A stretch of DNA of 64,000 nt from Erythrobacter sp. (GTDB taxonomy: Bacteria; Pseudomonadota; Alphaproteobacteria; Sphingomonadales; Sphingomonadaceae): assembly GCF_011765465.1 (NCBI RefSeq), contig NZ_CP050265.1, positions 2,954,425 through 3,018,424 of the forward strand, given 5' to 3'. The notes under the pieces were generated by a model, which worked only from the letters and a program-made list of their open reading frames with translations, was not told the origin of the DNA and did no database searches. Positions 15,237-24,032 of this stretch are shown in pieces. The position numbers and the translations under genes were made by a program. Numbering within the stretch: position 1 is the first letter of the stretch; the number at the start of each line of letters is the position of its first letter.

Positions 15237-17903
15237 TTAAGGTTTGGTGGAGGTTGCCGCGCGCTTGAGGTCATAAAGCAGGTCGAGCGCCTCGCGCGGG
15301 GACAGGGCATCGACATCGAGATCGCGCAGGCGAGCGGCGATGCGCTCCTCCCCGCTCGGCTCGGGCGGGGCCGAGGCGGCCGCTGCGAAGAGCGGCAATT
15401 CGCCCAGGCCGGCCGCCAGCCCGCCGGTTTCGGTGCGCGCCTGTTCAAGCTTTTCGAGCACCTGTCCCGCCCGCTCGACGACTTCCTTCGGCACGCCCGC
15501 CAGCCGCGCGACGGCGAGCCCGTAGCTGCGATCCGCCGGACCCTCGGAGAGTTCGTGGAGCAGGACGAGGTCGCCCTTCCACTCGCGCGCGCGGACATGG
15601 TGGAGCGAGAGAGCCGGGCAGCTTTCGGCGAGCCGGGAGAGTTCGTGGTAATGGGTCGCGAACAGGCAGCGGCAGCCGATCCGCGAGTGGACCGCCTCGA
15701 CCACCGCCCAGGCGAGCGCGAGCCCGTCATAGGTCGATGTGCCGCGCCCGACCTCGTCGAGGATGACGAAGCTGCGTTCCCCCGCCTGCGCGAGGATCGC
15801 GGCGGTTTCGACCATTTCGACCATGAAGGTCGAACGTCCCCGCGCGAGGTTGTCGGACGCGCCGACGCGGCTGAACAGGCGATCGACCAGCCCGATCCGG
15901 GCCGAGGTCGCGGGCACGAAGCAGCCGGCCTGCGCCATCAGAACGATCAGCGCGTTCTGGCGCAGGAAAGTCGATTTCCCGCCCATGTTCGGCCCGCCGA
16001 TCAGCCATAGCCGGTCTTCGCCCGAAAGCGCGCAGTCGTTCGCGACGAAGCGTTCCCCCGCCTTCGCCAGCGCCGCCTCGACGACCGGGTGCCGCCCGCC
16101 GCGGATGTCGAGCACAGGGTCTTCCTCGATCTCGGGCCGGCACCAGTCGCCCTCCGCCGCGCGCTCGGCATTGCCCGCGGCCACGTCGATCCGCGCGAGT
16201 GCCGCCGCGGTCCGCGCGATCGCCTCGCGCGCGGCGTGGACTTCGCCCACCAGTTCCTCGAAATGCGCCTCCTCCGCCGCCAGCGCGCGCCCGCCCGCTT
16301 CGGAAATGCGCGAGGCTTCTTCGTGCAGGGCGAGCGAGTTGAACCGCACCGCGTCCTTCATCGTCTGGCGATGGGTGAAGCCGCTGTCGGCGGCCATGAA
16401 ACGATCGGCATGGCGGGCGGGCACTTCGATGAAATAGCCCAGCACGCCGTTGTGCTTTATCTTGAGAGAGGGCGTTCCCGTCTCCTCGCGGTAGCGCGCC
16501 TCCATCGCCGCAATCGCCTTGCGCGCGTTGCCCGACACCTCGCGCAGTTCGTCGAGCGCGGCATCGTAGCCGCCGGCGATGAAGCCGCCATTGCCGCGCT
16601 CGGTCGGGGGGGAGGCGACGAGCGCTCGCGACAGCAGGTCGGTGAGCGCGCCATGGCCCGAAAGCTCAGGCAGCAGGCGGTCGAGGAGGGCAGGGCGGTC
16701 GGGTTCTCCCGCTAGCCATTCATGCAACCGCGCCGCTTCGGCGAGCCCGTCGCGCACCTGCCCCAGGTCGCGCGGGCTCCCGCGCCCCGCCGCGATCCGC
16801 CCGAGCGCGCGCCCGATGTCGGGCAGGGCGCGCAGGCTTTCGCGCAGGCGCGCGCGTTCGATCGGGCGGTCGAGCCAGAACCGCACCAGCGCGAGCCGCG
16901 CCTCGATTTCCTCCCGGTCGAGCAGTGGGGCCGACAGATCCTCCGCCAGCAGGCGCGATCCGGCCCCGGTCGAGCAGCGGTCGAGCGCGGCGGCGAGACT
17001 GCCCGCCCGTCCGCCGGTGGTGCTGGACAAGATTTCGAGGCTGGTGCGGGTCGCCTCGTCCATCGCCAGCCCCGCGCCGCCCGTGCGCCTGACCGGCGGC
17101 AGGAGCAGTGGCAGCCGCCCGCGCCCGGCGTGGTCGAGATAGGCGACCAGCCCGCCCGCCGCCGCCAGCATGGGCCGGGTGAAATCCCCGAACCCGTCGA
17201 GCGTGGAGACTCCGTGGACCTTGCGTAGCGCTTCCGCCCCGCCATCGCTCGAAAAGGCACTCTGCGGATGTGTCGCGGCCTCTTCCATGCCGGGCTCGTG
17301 GACGAAGGCGAAATCCTCCGGCACCACGATTTCGCTCGGCCCGAGCCGGGCGAGTTCCGCACCCAGCATTTCCGGCGCGCATTCCTCGAGCACCATGCGA
17401 CCGGTCGAGATGTCCACGCTGGCGATCCCAATGACCCCGCGCACTTCGGCGAGCGCCACCAGCAGGTTCGCCCGGCGCGGTTCTAGCAGCGCCTCCTCGG
17501 TCAGCGTGCCAGCCGTGACGAAACGGACGATGTCGCGCTTGACCAGCACTTTCGAAGAGGGCGTGCCCTCGCGCTTCGCCCGCGCCTTGGCTTCCTCGGG
17601 CGTTTCGACCTGTTCGGCGATCGCGACCTTGCAGCCCGCCTTGATCAGCCGGGCGAGATAGCCTTCCGCCGAATGGACCGGGACGCCGCACATCGGGACC
17701 GGCTCGCCCCCGTGCTCGCCGCGCGTCGTCAGCGCTATGTCGAGCACCTGCGAGGCAGTCTTCGCATCCTCGAAGAACAGCTCGAAGAAATCGCCCATCC
17801 GGTAGAACAGGAGCGACCCGCCCGCCTCCTCCTTGAGCGCGAGATATTGCGCCATCATCGGGGTCGGCTTGCCCGTGGCTTTCGAGGCGGTGCTTGCGGC
17901 CAT
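15237..17903 (-). CDS. mutS: DNA mismatch repair protein MutS
   Basis: An 888-residue MutS. The N-terminal mismatch-recognition motif FYRMGDFFELFFEDA (about residues 33-47, Phe-X-Glu wedge) is followed by the connector, lever and clamp domains. The ATPase domain has Walker A GGPNMGGKSTF near residue 640 and the FATHYHELSRL motif. The C-terminal LSPREALDLLYDLK segment is the tetramerisation helix-turn-helix region. It recognises mispairs and recruits MutL. Length and domains are normal. Confidence 0.97.
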   Translation of the reverse strand: MAASTASKATGKPTPMMAQYLALKEEAGGSLLFYRMGDFFELFFEDAKTASQVLDIALTTRGEHGGEPVPMCGVPVHSAEGYLARLIKAGCKVAIAEQVETPEEAKARAKREGTPSSKVLVKRDIVRFVTAGTLTEEALLEPRRANLLVALAEVRGVIGIASVDISTGRMVLEECAPEMLGAELARLGPSEIVVPEDFAFVHEPGMEEAATHPQSAFSSDGGAEALRKVHGVSTLDGFGDFTRPMLAAAGGLVAYLDHAGRGRLPLLLPPVRRTGGAGLAMDEATRTSLEILSSTTGGRAGSLAAALDRCSTGAGSRLLAEDLSAPLLDREEIEARLALVRFWLDRPIERARLRESLRALPDIGRALGRIAAGRGSPRDLGQVRDGLAEAARLHEWLAGEPDRPALLDRLLPELSGHGALTDLLSRALVASPPTERGNGGFIAGGYDAALDELREVSGNARKAIAAMEARYREETGTPSLKIKHNGVLGYFIEVPARHADRFMAADSGFTHRQTMKDAVRFNSLALHEEASRISEAGGRALAAEEAHFEELVGEVHAAREAIARTAAALARIDVAAGNAERAAEGDWCRPEIEEDPVLDIRGGRHPVVEAALAKAGERFVANDCALSGEDRLWLIGGPNMGGKSTFLRQNALIVLMAQAGCFVPATSARIGLVDRLFSRVGASDNLARGRSTFMVEMVETAAILAQAGERSFVILDEVGRGTSTYDGLALAWAVVEAVHSRIGCRCLFATHYHELSRLAESCPALSLHHVRAREWKGDLVLLHELSEGPADRSYGLAVARLAGVPKEVVERAGQVLEKLEQARTETGGLAAGLGELPLFAAAASAPPEPSGEERIAARLRDLDVDALSPREALDLLYDLKRAATSTKP

Positions 17904-18072
17904 GGCTTTCGACTAGCACCGCGCAAGCGATTCGGAACGAGGCGTGCCCACGCTTTCCCCTGTTCCCTCCGCCCTTCTCTGAAGCGCACCGCACAAGAGC
18001 CTATCGTTTCCGGCAAGGCCGGGCTAAGCGGCTGGGACGCGAAGGATCTGGTGCATTTGGAGGGATACCGGC

Positions 18073-20346
18073 ATGGCCGATGAAGCAGAGGGCGCGCCCA
18101 AGGGCGGCTTCACCACGCGCGAGGCGCTATTCTACCATGAGACGATCCGGCCCGGTAAGCTGGAAATCGTCGCGACCAAGCCGATGACCTCGCAGCGCGA
18201 CCTGAGCCTCGCCTATTCGCCGGGCGTCGCCGCCCCGGTCGAGGCGATCGCACAGGATCCGAAGCTGGCCGCACGCTACACGGCGAAGGCGAACCTCGTC
18301 GCGGTGATCTCGAACGGGTCGGCGATCCTCGGGCTGGGCAATCTCGGCGCGCTCGCTTCGAAGCCGGTGATGGAAGGCAAGGCGGTGCTGTTCAAGCGCT
18401 TCGCCGACGTCGATTCAATCGATATCGAGCTCGCGACCGACGACCCCGAGAAGTTCATCGAGGCGGTCGCGCTGATGGAGCCGACCTTCGGCGGCATCAA
18501 CCTCGAGGATATCAAGGCGCCCGAATGCTTCATCATCGAGGCCGCTCTGCGCGAGCGCATGAACATTCCGATCATGCACGACGACCAGCACGGCACTGCG
18601 ATCATCACCGCGGCGGGCCTGCTCAATGCGTGCCACCTGACCAATCGCGACATCAAGGACGTGAAGGTCGTGGTGAACGGCGCGGGCGCGGCGGCGATCG
18701 CCTGCACCGCCCTCATCAAGGCGATGGGCGTGTCGCCGCAGAACGTCATCATGTGCGACCGCTCCGGCCCGATCACGCCCGACCGCGACAATGTCGACCA
18801 GTGGAAGAGCGCGCACGCGACAGCGACCGATGCGAAGGATCTCGAAGAGGCTCTCGAAGGCGCGGACATCTTCCTCGGCCTGTCGGCGGCGGGCGCGTTG
18901 AAACCCGAATGGGTCAAGAAGATGGCGGACAAGCCGATCATCTTCGCTATGGCAAACCCGGTCCCGGAGATCATGCCGGACGAGGCGAAGGAAGTCCGAC
19001 CCGACGCGATCATCGCCACCGGGCGCAGCGACTTTCCCAACCAGGTCAACAACGTGCTGGGCTTCCCGTTCATCTTCCGCGGCGCGCTCGACGTGCAGGC
19101 GACGACTATCAACGAGGAAATGAAAGTCGCCGCCGCCACCGCGATCGCCGAGCTCGCGCGCGAACGTGTGCCGGAAGAGGTTGCGGCGGCCTATGGCAAG
19201 AATCACAAGTTCGGGACCGACTACATCATCCCGGCCCCCTTCGACCCGCGGCTGATCGAGGTCGTCTCCTCGGCCGTCGCCAAAGCAGCGATGGATTCGG
19301 GCGTGGCGCAGGCGCGGATCGAGGATTTCGACGCCTATCGGATGCAGCTGCGCTCGCGGCTCAACCCGACGACCTCGGTGCTCACCGGCGTCTACAACGA
19401 GGCCAAGGCGAACCCGAAGCGCATGGTCTTTGCCGAGGCCGAGGAAGAAGTCGTGCTGCGCGCCGCGATCCAGTTCCGCGATTTCGGCTATGGCAAGCCG
19501 ATCCTGGTGGGGAGGACCAAAGCGGTTCTCGACAAGCTCCACCAGCTTTCGGTCAGCGATCCGGGCAGTTTCGAGATCCAGAATTCGGCCGACAGCGAGC
19601 ACGTGCCCGCGATGGTCGATTATCTCTACAAGCGGCTCCAGCGGCGCGGCTATACCGAGCGCGACGTGCGCCGCATGGTTAACCAGGAGCGCAACGTCTT
19701 CGCCGCGCTGCTGGTCGCGCTGGGCCACGGCGACGGGATGATTTCGGGGCTCACCCGGACTTTCGCCCAGACGGTGCGCGAGGTGAACATGGTGCTCGAC
19801 CGCAAGCCGGGCGCGCTGCCTTTCGGCATCCATATGATGATCGGCAAGAACCACACGACCTTCCTCGCCGACACGACGATGAACGAACGGCCGACTGCCG
19901 AGGAACTCGCCCATATCGCGCGGGAAACCGCCGCCGTCGCCCGTCGCATGGGCCACGAGCCGCGGGTCGCCTTTCTCTCCTATTCGACCTTCGGCAATCC
20001 GTCGGGCCAGTGGCTCGGCAATATCCGCGAGGCCGTCTCGATTCTCGACCGCGAGGATCCGGGCTTCGAATACGAGGGCGAGATGGCCCCCGATGCCGCG
20101 CTCAACCCGACGGTGATGAAGCTCTATCCCTTCAGCCGCCTGTCCGCGCCCGCCAACGTGCTGATCATGCCGGGCCTGCAATCGGCCAACCTTTCGGCCA
20201 AGATGCTGCGCGAACTGGGCGCGAACACGACCGTCGGCCCGATGCTGATCGGGATGGAGAAGCCAGTGCAGATCGCGCCGATGACCGCGCTTACCCCGGA
20301 CGTGCTGACGCTCTCGGTCCTGGCGAGCGCGGGCGTCGTCGGCTGA
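18073..20346 (+). CDS. maeB: NADP-dependent malic enzyme with phosphotransacetylase-like domain
   Basis: A 757-residue MaeB-type enzyme converting malate to pyruvate, CO2 and NADPH. The N-terminal 430 residues hold the malic domains: SLAYSPGVAAP, the IPIMHDDQHGTAIITAAGLLN metal/substrate segment (split here at the Gly), VVNGAGAAAIAC and FAMANPVPEI. Residues from about 440 match the phosphate acetyl/butyryltransferase fold (AEAEEEVVLRAA to NVLIMPGLQSANLSAKM), which in this family acts as an acetyl-CoA-sensing regulatory domain. A bidirectional terminator follows directly. Confidence 0.95.
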   Translation: MADEAEGAPKGGFTTREALFYHETIRPGKLEIVATKPMTSQRDLSLAYSPGVAAPVEAIAQDPKLAARYTAKANLVAVISNGSAILGLGNLGALASKPVMEGKAVLFKRFADVDSIDIELATDDPEKFIEAVALMEPTFGGINLEDIKAPECFIIEAALRERMNIPIMHDDQHGTAIITAAGLLNACHLTNRDIKDVKVVVNGAGAAAIACTALIKAMGVSPQNVIMCDRSGPITPDRDNVDQWKSAHATATDAKDLEEALEGADIFLGLSAAGALKPEWVKKMADKPIIFAMANPVPEIMPDEAKEVRPDAIIATGRSDFPNQVNNVLGFPFIFRGALDVQATTINEEMKVAAATAIAELARERVPEEVAAAYGKNHKFGTDYIIPAPFDPRLIEVVSSAVAKAAMDSGVAQARIEDFDAYRMQLRSRLNPTTSVLTGVYNEAKANPKRMVFAEAEEEVVLRAAIQFRDFGYGKPILVGRTKAVLDKLHQLSVSDPGSFEIQNSADSEHVPAMVDYLYKRLQRRGYTERDVRRMVNQERNVFAALLVALGHGDGMISGLTRTFAQTVREVNMVLDRKPGALPFGIHMMIGKNHTTFLADTTMNERPTAEELAHIARETAAVARRMGHEPRVAFLSYSTFGNPSGQWLGNIREAVSILDREDPGFEYEGEMAPDAALNPTVMKLYPFSRLSAPANVLIMPGLQSANLSAKMLRELGANTTVGPMLIGMEKPVQIAPMTALTPDVLTLSVLASAGVVG

Positions 20347-20350
20347 AACG

Positions 20351-20380
20351 AAAAAGGGCCCGGCCGTTCGGCCGGGCCCT
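20351..20380. terminator. bidirectional intrinsic terminator between maeB and the DUF892 gene
   Basis: An 11-bp perfect stem (20355-20365 with 20370-20380) closes a GTTC loop. A run of five A precedes it at 20351-20355, giving a U tract for the minus-strand transcript, so it best terminates the DUF892 gene. It can also stop maeB transcription. Confidence 0.8.
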
Positions 20381-20403
20381 CTTCCAATCGATTCCGCGCG
20401 AGA

Positions 20404-20901
20404 TCAGGCGGCGGCAGCCGGGTTCACTTCGCGCTCGGCGATCTTGTTCATGCGACGGTCGCCTTCGCGGGTTTCGTCGAGGCACTTGCCGAGGGTCGCG
20501 GCATCGTCCTTGAGGCCAAGACGATTGGCGAAGGCGGCGGCGGTGCCGTATCCGGCGACACCGTAGTGGACCATGCGCTGGTATTGCGTGATGATCGAGG
20601 CGTCGCGCACGTCCTCGTCCTCGATATCGGCATTGATCGCGTGGGCGTTGGCTTCGCGCACGAGACCTTCCATGCCCTTGCAGTGTTCGCCGGTCGGGTC
20701 GGCATCATGGCCTTCGATAAGGTTCTTGACCTTGTTCATGCCGTCTTCGATGCCTTTGACGCCATCGTCGAGCGCGGACTTGAGGTCGCTTTCGCTCGCC
20801 TTGTCACGCATCTTCTTCGTCGCTTCGAGCGACTGGCGATTGGCGCTGTAGATGTCCTGCAGTTGATCGACGTAGAGTTCGCGGAGGGTGGTGATAGCCA
20901 T
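20404..20901 (-). CDS. DUF892 (YciE/YciF-type) ferritin-like protein
   Basis: A 165-residue four-helix protein. The opening TLRELYVDQLQDIYSANRQ segment and the later GYGTAAAFANRLGLKDDAATL helix are characteristic of the DUF892/YciF family, which has a ferritin-like fold and is stress-induced in several bacteria. Glu and His residues that could bind a dimetal centre (ELYVDQLQDIY, QRMVHYGVAGYG) are present. The ATG at 20901 is chosen because GGAAGG lies eight bases before it; a further ATG ten codons upstream lacks one. Confidence 0.85.
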   Translation of the reverse strand: MAITTLRELYVDQLQDIYSANRQSLEATKKMRDKASESDLKSALDDGVKGIEDGMNKVKNLIEGHDADPTGEHCKGMEGLVREANAHAINADIEDEDVRDASIITQYQRMVHYGVAGYGTAAAFANRLGLKDDAATLGKCLDETREGDRRMNKIAEREVNPAAAA

Positions 20902-21047
20902 ATGCTTGCCTTCCTTTCGATTGGTGTTCACCCAATCGACGGTCGAACCCCCGTCCGCGTTCCGAAAAATGCCGCGTTTACCGATGCTTGCGCGCTCGCT
21001 GATGGCTCAGCTGCGATGGAGCGTGAAGGCGGCGCCCGTGCCCTGTG

Positions 21048-21749
21048 TCACAGCCTGCGGAAACGGAAATACCACACCTCGTGGCCGAACTTATCGCGCG
21101 CCTTCTGTTCGTAGCGCGTCTCGCACCAGCCCGAGGGGCGGTTCTGCCAGCTCGAAGGGCCATCGACGACCCATTCGAAATGGTCGGTGTGACGCTGCAT
21201 CACCATCAGGGCATGGCGCAGGTAGACCGCGTGGTCGGTTCCGAAACGCAGCTCGCCTCCGGGCTTCAGCTTGTCCGCGAACAGCGCGACCGGCCCGTCG
21301 TTCATCATCCGCCGCTTGGCATGGCGCGCCTTGGGCCAGGGGTCGGGATGGAGCAGGTAGATCATCGTCAGCGCACCGTCGGGCACGCGCTTCAGCACCT
21401 CGATCGCGTCGCCATGGTGGAGCCGGACATTGGCGAGCCGCTGCTCCTCGACATGGGTCAGCGCCTGCGCGACCCCGTTCAGAAACGGCTCCGCGCCGAT
21501 GAAGCCATGGTTCGGCAGCAGGTCCGCGCGGTAGGCGAGGTGCTCGCCTCCGCCGAAGCCGATCTCGAAATGCAGCGGGCAATCCTCACCGAACAGGCGT
21601 TCGGCGGTCACGGGGCCGTCCTCGGGCACGGCGATCTGCGGCAGGAGGTTGTCGACGAGCCCCTGCTGGCGCGCGCGCAGCGGCTTTCCCACCGAGCGGC
21701 CGTAAAGCCGGCTGAGCGTGGTCGGGTCGCCTTCCTTGTATGCGGTCAT
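21048..21749 (-). CDS. trmB: tRNA (guanine-N7-)-methyltransferase
   Basis: A 233-residue SAM-dependent enzyme that makes m7G46 in tRNA variable loops. The SAM site FEIGFGGGEHLAYRA lies around residues 77-90. The MIYLLHPDPWPKARHAKRR motif is the family signature, and the C-terminal GWCETRYEQKARDKFGHEVWYF segment is also conserved. The N-terminal LYGRSVGKPLRARQQ segment is typical of proteobacterial TrmB. The next plus-strand gene is divergent. Confidence 0.95.
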   Translation of the reverse strand: MTAYKEGDPTTLSRLYGRSVGKPLRARQQGLVDNLLPQIAVPEDGPVTAERLFGEDCPLHFEIGFGGGEHLAYRADLLPNHGFIGAEPFLNGVAQALTHVEEQRLANVRLHHGDAIEVLKRVPDGALTMIYLLHPDPWPKARHAKRRMMNDGPVALFADKLKPGGELRFGTDHAVYLRHALMVMQRHTDHFEWVVDGPSSWQNRPSGWCETRYEQKARDKFGHEVWYFRFRRL

Positions 21750-21856
21750 GGCCGTTCTCTCGTCACCGGGGCGCGCTAGGGCGAGGGAGGGGCGCTTGTC
21801 CAGTCCCCTCGGCGGGGCTTGAGCCCGAAGCCACTCTGCCGCTATCGCGCCGGGCG

Positions 21857-23074
21857 ATGAACGACCTTTTGACCAGTTTCGACGAACAGGCGCTGTGGGT
21901 GCAGTCGCTGATCGGCCTCCTGCTGCTCGCGACAGCCGCGCTGGCGGTCAATTTCCTGCTCAAGAAGGTGATCCTGCGCGCCGCCGCGCCCTTCCTCGAC
22001 AAGCAGACCGACACCTCGGACAAGGCGGCCGCATGGCTGGCGACGGTCATCCCGCTGTTGATCGTCTCGCGCGGGATCGATTTCGTCCCGAATCTGCAGG
22101 AAACCGTGCGGCTGGTCATTACCAATGTCGCGCAGGGCCTGATCGTGCTTTCGATCGCTATGGCGATCGTAAAGGCGCTGACCTACGTCAACGAGGTCTA
22201 CGAGCGTCGCCCGATCTCGAAGAACCGGCCGATCAAGGGCTATCTCCAGGTTCTCAAGATCGTCGTCCTGTGCGGCGCGGCGATCATCGTCATCTCGCTC
22301 CTGATCGGCGAATCCCCGCTCATCCTGCTCTCGGGTCTCGGCGCGATGGCGGCAGTGGTGCTGCTGGTTTTCAAGGACACGATCCTCAGCCTTGTCGCCA
22401 GTGTCCAGCTTTCGTCGAACGATATGCTGCGCGTTGGCGACTGGATCCAGATGCCGAGCATGAATGCCGATGGCGACGTGATCGACATCGCGCTGCACAC
22501 GGTGAAGGTCCAGAATTTCGACAAGACGATCACCACGATCCCGACCCACCGGCTTATCTCGGACGCGTTCATCAACTGGCGCGGGATGAAGGACAGTGGC
22601 GGGCGGCGCATCAAGCGGGCGGTCCATCTCGATCAGAACACGATCCGCTTCCTGTCGGACGAGGAGATCGAGCGGCTGTCGCGCTTTCGCCTCATCAAGC
22701 CGTATCTCGATGCCAAACGCGCCGAGCTTGCCGAATGGAACGCGCGGACGCTCGAGGAGGGCGACGACCTCGTGAACGCGCGGCGGATCACCAATATCGG
22801 CACGCTGCGCGCCTATGCGGTCGCCTACATGAAGGACCATCCGCGTGTCAGCGACAAGGGCTTCACCCTGATGGCGCGCCAGCTTGCCCCGACGCCGCAG
22901 GGTGTGCCGCTCGAACTCTACTGCTTCGCTGCGACGACCGAATGGCCGGTCTACGAGGCGATCCAGTCGGACATCTTCGATCACATCCTCGCCATCATTC
23001 CCGAATTCGGCCTGCGGGTGTTTCAGCAGCCCTCCGGGCTGGACCTTGGCGAGGCGCTGCGCGGGCGGGCCTGA
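21857..23074 (+). CDS. YbdG/MscM-type mechanosensitive ion channel
   Basis: A 405-residue MscS-superfamily membrane protein with five predicted helices in the first 180 residues. The pore helix is around ILLSGLGAMAAVVLLVFKDTILSLVASVQL (about residues 155-184, a Gly/Ala-rich stretch). The cytoplasmic beta domain follows with NDMLRVGDWIQMP and TTIPTHRLISDAFINW. An insertion after the beta domain (residues about 255-330) fits the YbdG subgroup. It releases solutes on osmotic downshock. The ATG at 21857 is used because an upstream extension would be polar and unlike the family. Confidence 0.85.
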   Translation: MNDLLTSFDEQALWVQSLIGLLLLATAALAVNFLLKKVILRAAAPFLDKQTDTSDKAAAWLATVIPLLIVSRGIDFVPNLQETVRLVITNVAQGLIVLSIAMAIVKALTYVNEVYERRPISKNRPIKGYLQVLKIVVLCGAAIIVISLLIGESPLILLSGLGAMAAVVLLVFKDTILSLVASVQLSSNDMLRVGDWIQMPSMNADGDVIDIALHTVKVQNFDKTITTIPTHRLISDAFINWRGMKDSGGRRIKRAVHLDQNTIRFLSDEEIERLSRFRLIKPYLDAKRAELAEWNARTLEEGDDLVNARRITNIGTLRAYAVAYMKDHPRVSDKGFTLMARQLAPTPQGVPLELYCFAATTEWPVYEAIQSDIFDHILAIIPEFGLRVFQQPSGLDLGEALRGRA

Positions 23075-23096
23075 ACGCCCGGACCGGGCCGATGCG

Positions 23097-23126
23097 AAAA
23101 CACCCGGAGCGTCGCCGCCCCGGGTG
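23097..23126 (-). terminator. intrinsic terminator downstream of ctrA
   Basis: CACCCGG at 23101-23107 pairs with CCGGGTG at 23120-23126 around a 12-base loop. The minus-strand transcript then reads four U (AAAA at 23097-23100 on the plus strand). It lies 30 bases past the ctrA stop codon. Confidence 0.55.
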
Positions 23127-23156
23127 CTGTCGCATTTCGAAGATTCCAGGAGGAAA

Positions 23157-23852
23157 TCAGGCCGCTTCGACCTCTTCGCCCGGATCGCGCAGCACGTAGC
23201 CGCGGCCCCAGACGGTCTCGATGTAGTTTTCCCCGCCGCACGCGTGGCTGAGCTTCTTGCGCAGCTTGCAGATGAAGACGTCGATGATCTTAAGTTCAGG
23301 CTCGTCCATGCCGCCGTAGAGGTGGTTGAGGAACATTTCCTTGGTCAGCGTCGTGCCCTTGCGAAGCGAGAGCAGCTCGAGCATCGCGTATTCCTTGCCC
23401 GTCAGGTGGACCCGCGCGCCATCGACTTCGACCGTCTTGGCATCGAGGTTCACGGCGAGCTTGCCGGTGCGGATGATCGACTGGCTGTGGCCCTTCGACC
23501 GGCGCACCACGGCGTGGATGCGGGCGACCAGTTCCTCGCGGTGGAACGGCTTGGTCACGTAATCGTCGGCGCCGAATCCGAAGCTGCGGATCTTGCTGTC
23601 CATCTCGGCGATGCCCGAAAGGATCAGCACCGGCGTCTGCACCTTGGCGACGCGCAGCTTCTTGAGCACGTCATAGCCGTGCATATCGGGCAGGTTCAGG
23701 TCGAGCAGGATGATGTCGTAATCATACAGCTTGCCCAGATCGAGCCCTTCCTCGCCCAGGTCGGTCGAATAGACGTTGAAGCCTTCGGTCGTGAGCATGA
23801 GCTCGATCGCCTTGGCCGTGGTCGGTTCGTCCTCGATCAGAAGCACTCGCAT
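23157..23852 (-). CDS. ctrA: cell-cycle master response regulator CtrA
   Basis: A 231-residue OmpR-type regulator: a receiver domain with phosphoacceptor Asp51 ([18 protein letters not shown]) and a winged-helix DNA-binding domain ([19 protein letters not shown]...[14 protein letters not shown]...[12 protein letters not shown]). The sequence is unmistakably CtrA. The protein ends in Glu-Val-Glu-Ala-Ala, and the C-terminal Ala-Ala matches the ClpXP degron used for cell-cycle proteolysis in Caulobacter. In sphingomonads CtrA controls motility, division and DNA-repair genes. It lies downstream of rpoN on the same strand but has its own 180-base upstream region with TTAA and GANTC sites. Confidence 0.97.
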   Translation of the reverse strand: MRVLLIEDEPTTAKAIELMLTTEGFNVYSTDLGEEGLDLGKLYDYDIILLDLNLPDMHGYDVLKKLRVAKVQTPVLILSGIAEMDSKIRSFGFGADDYVTKPFHREELVARIHAVVRRSKGHSQSIIRTGKLAVNLDAKTVEVDGARVHLTGKEYAMLELLSLRKGTTLTKEMFLNHLYGGMDEPELKIIDVFICKLRKKLSHACGGENYIETVWGRGYVLRDPGEEVEAA

Positions 23853-23927
23853 TTCCGGTCCCCTGTTTGCCCCGCATGGCGGACATCGTGTGCATGGTAA
23901 CGCCTCGGCAAGAGGTGTTGCCCTTCA

Positions 23928-23991
23928 TTAACCACACAACATCTGAACGGAAAAGGTTAATTAAGCGTAAAGCCATGTTTTGCCGCGAGTC
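23928..23991 (-). promoter_or_regulatory. ctrA upstream region with CtrA-type half sites and a CcrM site
   Basis: TTAA occurs at 23928-23931, 23957-23960 and 23961-23964. The 23957 copy is followed after seven bases by TAAA, a near match to the full CtrA box TTAA-N7-TTAA. GAGTC at 23987-23991 is a GANTC site, methylated by CcrM in alphaproteobacteria. Autoregulation and methylation control are known for Caulobacter ctrA; here they are inferred from the motifs alone. Confidence 0.5.
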
Positions 23992-24032
23992 GCAGGTGTT
24001 GATACCTAGGCTTTTCGCGGAGCGCGCCAGGG

